Made by a program: the position numbers and the translations under genes. A stretch of DNA of 15,502 nt from an uncultured Lachnospiraceae bacterium (GTDB taxonomy: Bacteria > Bacillota > Clostridia > Lachnospirales > Lachnospiraceae). This document shows positions 7,018 to 14,400 of this stretch, piece after piece. Position 1 is the stretch's first letter, and the number at the start of each line of letters is the position of its first letter. The notes beneath the pieces were generated by a model. That model worked only from the letters and a program-made list of their open reading frames with translations. It was not told where the DNA came from and searched no databases. The DNA is taken from assembly GCA_958426095.1 (NCBI GenBank), contig CATZYB010000036.1, forward strand, positions 1 through 15,502, written 5' to 3'.

Positions 7018-7021
7018 CTAA
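7002..7021. promoter_or_regulatory. Palindromic operator, predicted MarR binding site
   Basis: Half-sites ttagttga (7002-7009) and tcaactaa (7014-7021) form a perfect 8-bp inverted repeat around the spacer tgtg. Its size and AT-rich dyad are typical of MarR-family operators. It completely covers the -35 element, so binding would block RNA polymerase. That this MarR protein is the ligand of the site is inferred from adjacency. Confidence 0.8.
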
Positions 7022-7050
7022 ATTTCTGAGACTTTTGGAAACAATTCACT

Positions 7051-7099
7051 AAGAAAGGCTCCCATCCGATCATATTTTTATCGGATAGAAGCCTTTCTT
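7051..7099 (-). terminator. Hairpin terminator behind the S41 protease gene
   Basis: A 20-nt arm at 7051-7070 pairs with 7080-7099 with only a couple of mismatches (aagaaaggct pairing with agcctttctt on either side of a short imperfect step, then atccgat/atcggat) around a 9-nt loop. It starts 3 nt past the protease stop codon. On the minus strand the U-run after the stem is weak; on the plus strand tattttaa follows, so it could be bidirectional. Confidence 0.7.
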
Positions 7100-7102
7100 A
7101 TT

Positions 7103-8281
7103 TTAATACGCCACGCTATTTAAATAATCTACGGCAGCCTGGAGCTGATTATCTTCTTCAGCCTCTCTGTCATATTCCACCGTTTGATCCGGCTCAATAC
7201 CCGTGCCGTGAATACACACGCCGGATGGCGTATAGTATTTGGCCGAGGTCAGTTTTATTGCGGAACCGTCAGACATCGGAATAATAGATTGAACAATGCC
7301 CTTTCCAAAGGTGGTCGTTCCGATGATCTCCGCCTCATCATAATCCTTCAAAGCCCCGGTAAATATCTCGGAAGCACTGGCCGTATTGCCATTGACCAGC
7401 ACGGCCATCGGCACATCGATCCGATCGTCGTCCATCGCCCATTCTTCCTCCCGGTTGCCGTCTTTATCTTCCGTATAGACAAGCAATTCTTTTGGAAGCA
7501 CCGTATCCAGAATATCGCACACGCTGTCCAGCAGACCGCCGCCGTTGTCCCGCAGGTCAAAGATCAGACTCTTCATTCCCTGCGCTTCCAGATCATCCAC
7601 GGCCGCATCAAACTGTTCTGCCGTTACCTGTTCAAATTCGGAAATCTGTATATAGCCTATCTGATCATCCAACATCTTATAGGATACTGTCGGCACATTG
7701 ACGACCGCCCGTGTTACCTCAAAATCAATATACTGATCTTCCGAAGCCCGGTAAATAGTCACATTCACCGCCGTGCCTTCCTCACCTTTTAGCCTGGCAA
7801 CGACCATATTCAAGTCTTCACCTGTGACCTCTTCGCCTTCCACCGCATAGAGGATATCATCTTTCAGGATCCCGGCCTCTGCGGCCGGCGCGCCCTCGAA
7901 AGGCTTAACAATGGTAATGATCCCTGTACTCATATTCTGAGACACATAGGCTCCAATCCCAGAATACTTTCCTGAAGATGACTCCATGACCGAAGCGAAC
8001 TCTTCCGGTGTATAGTAGGTCGTATAATCCTCTTCCAGACCGGCCACATATCCGGCGTAAATACCCTGTTCCAACTTATCCGGATCGATGTCTTCCTGAT
8101 TCAGATAGTTGTAATCAATAATTTTATCGATTTTATCTAATTTTTCCTCGATCGCCGCATACCGTTCACCCAGTCTGCCCTCCGACTGCCTCTGGTAATA
8201 TTGCACGCCTGTAACTCCGGCCCATACAATGCCCATTACCGCCAAACCAGCTGCAAAACTGGCAAAATTTTTCTTGTTCAT
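7103..8281 (-). CDS. C-terminal processing (S41) serine protease with PDZ domain
   Basis: This 392-residue protease is of the CtpA/CtpB (tail-specific protease) family. One N-terminal hydrophobic segment (about residues 6-26) should anchor it outside the membrane as a signal anchor. It is followed by a helical region, a PDZ domain (YSGIGAYV... to about 195; GAPAAEAGILKDDIL is the ligand-groove segment) that recognises substrate C-termini, and the S41 core: FDLRDNGGGLLDSV, then NGNTASASEIF with catalytic S302 and TFGKGIVQS with catalytic K327, the 25-residue Ser-Lys spacing of known family members. All key residues are present, so it should be active. The ATG at 8279-8281 follows GTGAGG. It has its own promoter and terminator, so it is a single-gene unit between the surface protein and the efflux operon. 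The substrate is unknown; in spore formers relatives act in sigma factor signalling, in others in envelope protein turnover. Confidence 0.95.
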   Translation of the reverse strand: MNKKNFASFAAGLAVMGIVWAGVTGVQYYQRQSEGRLGERYAAIEEKLDKIDKIIDYNYLNQEDIDPDKLEQGIYAGYVAGLEEDYTTYYTPEEFASVMESSSGKYSGIGAYVSQNMSTGIITIVKPFEGAPAAEAGILKDDILYAVEGEEVTGEDLNMVVARLKGEEGTAVNVTIYRASEDQYIDFEVTRAVVNVPTVSYKMLDDQIGYIQISEFEQVTAEQFDAAVDDLEAQGMKSLIFDLRDNGGGLLDSVCDILDTVLPKELLVYTEDKDGNREEEWAMDDDRIDVPMAVLVNGNTASASEIFTGALKDYDEAEIIGTTTFGKGIVQSIIPMSDGSAIKLTSAKYYTPSGVCIHGTGIEPDQTVEYDREAEEDNQLQAAVDYLNSVAY

Positions 8282-8314
8282 ATTTATAGCCTCACATTTT
8301 TTTCATTCTCTCCT

Positions 8315-8342
8315 ATTGTACAACAAGTCTCTCTGAATGCAA
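8315..8342 (-). promoter_or_regulatory. Promoter of the S41 protease gene
   Basis: The minus strand shows TTGCAT (8337-8342), a 16-nt spacer and TACAAT (8315-8320, 5 of 6 consensus bases), ending about 33 nt before the protease ATG. Position and spacing fit a housekeeping promoter, though the -35 is only partial. Confidence 0.6.
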
Positions 8343-8392
8343 AGGGAAAACACAGATTTTTCATGAAAGTCAGAGCGGGCCGCAAAGCGCAC

Positions 8393-8430
8393 CCAAAAGC
8401 GCCGGATAACTTAACACATTATCCGGCGCT
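8393..8430 (-). terminator. Rho-independent terminator of the giant surface protein gene
   Basis: A perfect 12-bp GC-rich inverted repeat (agcgccggataa at 8398-8409 and ttatccggcgct at 8419-8430, 9-nt loop) follows the surface protein stop codon by about 35 nt and is followed on the minus strand by TTTT. It insulates the protease gene from read-through. Confidence 0.85.
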
Positions 8431-8465
8431 CGCCTCGCTTTATAAGCGGTCAAAGTTATTCAGTT

Positions 8466-11400
8466 TCAAGCTTTCCTCTTCTTTATACGGTATCCCGCAT
8501 AGATTCCAACAGCTCCTGCAAAAAGGATTCCTGCCAGTATGAGCGGAAGCAATTCCCTCCAATGCCCGGTCATCGGCATATTGAGCGGTTTGGAATTGGT
8601 GATCGTGTAGGTAATATCGTAATAACGCACAACGCCCTCGTCCAATTCACTCTTTTCCGGGTTATTCTTATCGGTTATATACTCATTCTCATCCTCTATC
8701 CCCTCGACATAAGGCAATATAAATTCCACCGGAGCTCCCAACGGGTTATAGCCCTCCAGCGCTTCCACTTCGGTCAGCCGATAATCGGCCGCCGGAAGAC
8801 CGGTGAACCGGAACTGACCGTTCTCATCCGTCATCGCCTCACCCTTTGTGAGAATCGTCTGTCCTTCACTCTCCAGTTTATCTCTGTCCTTCGGATCTAC
8901 AAAGACATACTCATTTTTATCATTTACATAATAGAGTACCGGCTGATAGTTGTCGCTGGCATCCAGAGAGTATTCCAGTTTGAATTTCACACCCGGAAGC
9001 TTCTTTCCATTTAGAGTGCCTTCACGCTTTCTGATCGTCAGACTGCTGGCCTTTGGTTTTGCATCAGTCAATCCAAGATTCTGATACAGTCTGGTAAAGT
9101 AGTAGTCCGTTACGCTTCCTTCTTTGTAATAAGGCTGAGTATTGTTCGAGTAAATCTCCTGTATCGTCGGAAGATACTCGTCAATATAGTAAGAGTCGCC
9201 TGATTGATCTGCAATATTTCTGGACAAGTTCTTATCTGTCACCTGATAGCGGGAGAGCCGTCTGGTCAGGAGAAGCTTTGCGAAGTCTGCTTCCAGCGTA
9301 GTTCCATTCACTTTATACAACGTGACTTTTCCATTATCCGGAGCTTTAAACACAACCTGGTATTCCCCGTCAGGGTAGATATTCACAAACTCATAATACC
9401 CTTCTCCATTGCTGACACTTGAATTTACATTACTCCATTTAGAGGTTTCAGGATCATACTTCTGCAGAATGACTGTTACTCCGCCTATTGCAGATTCATT
9501 TGCATCGTATCTGCCGTCCTGGTCGCTGTCCAGCCATACATATCCGCTCAGCTCCCGGCCGACTGCGGCAGTGAGTACCGGATTGCTGACTCCGTTTACC
9601 GTAATCTCGCCGGCTTCGGTCACGTCGGTTCTATCCACGGTGAAGAAGGCATTGTTCACATAGTAATCGCCCCGCTGTGCGTCTGACGCCTCTATAGTGT
9701 ACTTCAGCGTAATAACACCGGTACCGTTTTCTCTCTGCGTACCATCGATCCTGATCGCAGTCGCTGAAGCTCCATTTCCCAATCCACTGACGTCGCTCCA
9801 TCCGATGTTGGTGTCCTTCACAATCTGATCTGCCGAGCCTGTATCCAGCATTTCCTCTGTAAAATATTCTGTAAACTCATTATTCTCTTTTTTGACATAT
9901 TTTTGTACACCGATGTCTGTGGTGTAAGATGTTTTTGTTATGTCTACAAGTACTCCGCCTTTTTCGACAGTTACATCCTTCAATGTCAGCTTCGCTCCTA
10001 CGGAAGAACTATTGGTTCCGTCCCGTCTGGAGGTATCCTTTCGGATGTCTCCGTCAAAAGGAAGAACATCGACAATACTGAAATCTCCTTTTACCGGATT
10101 ATTATAGGTCACGGTATAGCTGATCGTCTGCGTCTTTCCATCCTGTGCATTTATGAGTTCAAACCAGTTTGGCTCAACTTTCTTTTCTATGGACGCCAAA
10201 CCGGAATATACAGTAACCTTCTTGCTGTCGGTCAAATAACGGCCATCCGACAGGGACCAGTAATAAGTCACCTCATATGTTCCTGCATCTGCGGAATCAA
10301 AAGGCATCTGTCCGGTCCATTTCAGATAGTTTTTCTCATAGACGCTCTTGGCCCGGTCGGCCTCCGCCCCGTCAGATATGTTGCGGGTCGTAAATACCTT
10401 GGTCGTTCCGCCGTCCTTATCCAACCGGGCAACTTTGATGATGGTCTTCGCCTTTGTCAGACTGTCGTCCGTTCCGTAAGAACTTCCGATCAGATTCTGA
10501 TCCACCAGCTCATCTATGATCAGGTTGGAGGTTTCACCTTCTTTAATGACTTTGTCATCATAGGATGCGCTCTTTCCGAACACGGAAGACATGGTAAAAT
10601 AATCCGTGGTTTTATCCGGATGCAGTTCATTACTCCGGATCATCTCTTCGTCATATTTCACCACTTTTTGTTGAGAATAGTTGCCGTAATATCCGAAACC
10701 GGTACGGTCTGTGATGGCATAGGCTGCTGTCAGCGCCACATTGTATCGGTTAAAGGTTGTGCCCTCTAATCCGTTGAATGTCACTTCTCCGGCCAGATCG
10801 TTCTCCTGGTATACTACCGTGTTTCCTACATGCTCCAGTTTGGTATCACTCTTCGACTGGAGTACATAGATATCCGCATCATTTCCTGCTTCCAGATAGG
10901 CCGTCGGCACAAGCCGGATACTTCGGCTTCCTACTCCCGTAGTAACCTTTACCCACTGTTTTCCCGGCATGAACCGGCTGCAGACATAAGCGCCGGCCTC
11001 CTCATCATACTTCAAAGTAATAACCCGCTCGTTAAAGGTTCCGCTTATTTCTTTATCTTCCACTTTATAATCCAGATCAAATCCGGTGCCTTCCGGCGTT
11101 GTTCCGATTCTGGAGAAAAATCCGCTGGCGCTGTTTCTGCTGTCGTCATAAGTCCAGCCCACATGACTTCCGGAGGTAAATGTAAATGCGGATGTGATAT
11201 CCCGGACCGTATCGTATACTGTGGCCGCAGTATAATAGGCATCCTCGCTGACCAGATCATAATCTCCGGCAATGTACCATACAAGGCCGCTCTCGTCGAT
11301 CGCCCCATCCACCAGGCAGTCCGGATTGGCAGAAACGCTGATCTTGTGGGTGACAGGGTCAAAGATAATGGTCACACTGCAGCTTGTCACTTCGTTGGAC

Positions 11401-14400
11401 GCCAGAACGATCGTATAATTGTTCCCAAGACGGTCCCCGTAAGAGACGCCGGTATCCCAGCTTCCTCCGGCCACAACCTTGAAGTTCAGGATCTGCGGGG
11501 TGGCGCTGACCGCCACATCCGGGAATGTTTTAACGTAAAGTCCGTCATTCTTATCCCATTCCATCTGTCCGGCTGCCGCTGCCGCCGCCTGATTTCCGTT
11601 TGCCGCATCCTCCCAGTTATACCCGGTGAGTCCTTTCTCTCCGAGTACTGACCAGGATTCATATCGTATATCAAAAAGATAATCCGTTACGTCCCTGCCG
11701 TCCTTATCATACAGACGGTATTCTGTCAATGAATTCCGCTCATGATAGATGATCCTCAGAGTATAGGTCGTTCCTTCCTCTCCCTCAACCTGGATTCCTA
11801 TAGGGGTAACCTTGTCATCCGTTCCGAAATGTACTACCTTAAAAGCATACTGTCCTCCGGTCACAACCTCATATTCTTTCATATAGGTGTCGAGGTATCC
11901 GCCCATGTAACCCATGCGATTCTCCTCATCAGAGGCGTCCCAGTTTGAGCCAGTAAGCGACGCCGTGCCGCTGACTACATAGTCCGCATAGGTGACAACG
12001 TCGTCCGGAACGGTTGCCACAGAAATTTCTTTTGTTTTCGAGTTAAAAGCAATGGTGATCGTCGCCTCCTGGGTGGTAGTGAACTGATAGTTGTTTCCAT
12101 CGAAATCGCCGTATTCAATACCGCTGTCAAAGGATCCGTCCGCCACCACTTTGAAGCTGTGAGTGCCTGGCGCAACATTCTCATAGTTAATATAATATGT
12201 AGTCTTGTCATCGTCCAGGTCCATCTTGCCGCGCGTCATGCCCTCTTTCTCTTCCTCTGTCATGCCTTCATCCCAGCTAAAACCGGTCAGCTTTTCAGAG
12301 CCAAGAACGTTCCAGGATTCCTCCTTCAGATCATTATCTACCCAGCTATTATCTCCCTTGTTATCCTCCACCCAGGTTTCACCTGTCTCCGGATTATAAC
12401 AAAAGGTCAGCTCTACGTTATATTCTTCATCAGATGCATTCAGCGCCGGTCCATCCAGGTGAAAATAGCTCTTGTTTCCTATATTCTTACCGTCTGTGAT
12501 CACCTTATATCCATGAAGCTTGTTAAAGTTATCTTTGCCTGTTACATTAAAGGACGCTTTATAGACGCCGTCTCCGTCATCATCCGTCATTTTTCCGGCC
12601 AACGCCGCATCAAGGCCGTCCAGCCAGTTATGCCCCGTAATCGCTTCGGATGAAATGAGCGAATACCCTTCAAAATCAGCCTCTGTTTCCCTTGTCTGAC
12701 TGGCGGTAAGGGCGTCCGCAGGATTCGTCTCTATTGTGGTCAGATGAGTGTTCTCGTTAAAAAGAATGCTCACTTCACACTGCTTCGACAATACAAACGT
12801 CATATTCTCATCTCTGCCGTTATTGCCGCTTAAGCCGTAACATTCATCCCATCTGTGATCTCTGGTGATCTGAAAACTATAGCTGCCGGCCGGAAGTGTC
12901 ATCACCAGCTCGTAATCGCCGTTCCCCTGACCGGTGCCCATATAGTTCATATCAAAATTTGTGTTCGTTCTATCCCAATCAGACCCCGGCAGCGACCCGA
13001 CGACGGTCCAGGTACTCTTCATATCCTCCATGGTATTATATCCCAATACCTGAATATCAAATGGCCGCGCGTCCTCAATTTCGTTTCCCTCTGCATCGTA
13101 CAGATCACTATAAAATTCTGCCCAGATACGATAAGCCGTATTTTCTACCGTGATGCTCGCAGGAGCTACATAGTCAAACTTCACCTTTACGTCGCAGTCT
13201 TCCGGCACTTGAAGAACACAGTTATTTCCATTGAATTTATCGGATCCGAAGTTATAGGTCCAGGAATCTCCCGCCTGAACCTTCAGCTCATAGCTTCCCG
13301 CCGCCAGATTTTTATAAGTCATTTCCCAGTATTTTCCATCGGTGTCCTGAGCCCACAGGTTTGGATCATCCGGGTTATACTCCTTCTGTGTCAGTCTGTT
13401 TGCCGGAAGTCCCACAGCCCAGTCATTCTCGCCGCCCAGCGTACCGGTATCCATGTTCATGGCAGAATCCCAGTGATTCAGGAACACTGTTGACACTGAA
13501 GCCTCTAAGTAATTCGGAACCATTGCCGCCTTTTCATTGAGCTTGTTCTGGATACGCTCCAGCGCAGCGTCATCGTATGTCGGATATACAGTGCCGTCGC
13601 CCACATCCAGGGCCTCGATCTCTTCTTCGGTCTCGCTCTCTTCCTCCGTGGACGGTTCCGTACTGTCCTCCGGACTTTCGACACTTTCCGAAGCCTCTGT
13701 ATTTTCTGCGGGTTCTGTACTTTCTGTCATTTCTGTGCTTTCGATACTTTCCACACCTTCTGTGCTTTCAGTACCTGGAATCGTTTCCGGGCTTTCTATA
13801 GTTTCCGGACCTGCAGCCGTCTCCAGACCCTCTGTGACTTCGGTACTCTCTATATTCTCTATGACCTCTGTACTTTCAATACCCGGGGATGTTTCCAGGC
13901 TTTCTGTCTCTTCTGTATCGACGGTATGGGCCGTATCTTCGGTACTGTCCTGAGGAAGGACCGTTTCGCTCTCCCTCTCCTGGCTTTCCGCCGTTTCGGA
14001 TAACGTTTCTTCCTCTGTTGCCGTTTCTTCCTCCTCAGACGCAACAGCGATTTCTTCCCGGCTGATGATCGTTCCGCTCTGTCTGAGCGTGCCGAAATTC
14101 GTCTGCGCTTCAGGTCCGGAAAAGCTGCTCAGCGCCGGATAATACCCATCCCGGTACATCCATACGCCATCCTTCATACTCACGCACATTGACTGATTGC
14201 TCCGCGAATAGACTAAACCCATAACTCCCTTCGCATCGGAATACTGTGTATATACCCCGGTAACGCCGGGTATCTGAGACGCTCCTGCGCCCTGATCCGC
14301 AAAGCTCCAGGATTTTCCCGAGGCCCGTTCCCGCATACCGGTCGTCTGCATGTCATAGTAACAGTTGATATAATTGCCGTTGGATTCGCCTTCTAGCGCT

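Noticed and set aside
9903..11651. Two long plus-strand open frames (288 and 273 residues)
   Set aside because: Both are antisense to the surface protein, whose domain structure is continuous through this stretch; no start signals or recognisable domains were seen.
13537..13953. Ser/Val-rich plus-strand open frame resembling a repeat protein
   Set aside because: It is the mirror image of the Glu/Ser/Thr linker repeats of the surface protein; low complexity explains the lack of stop codons.
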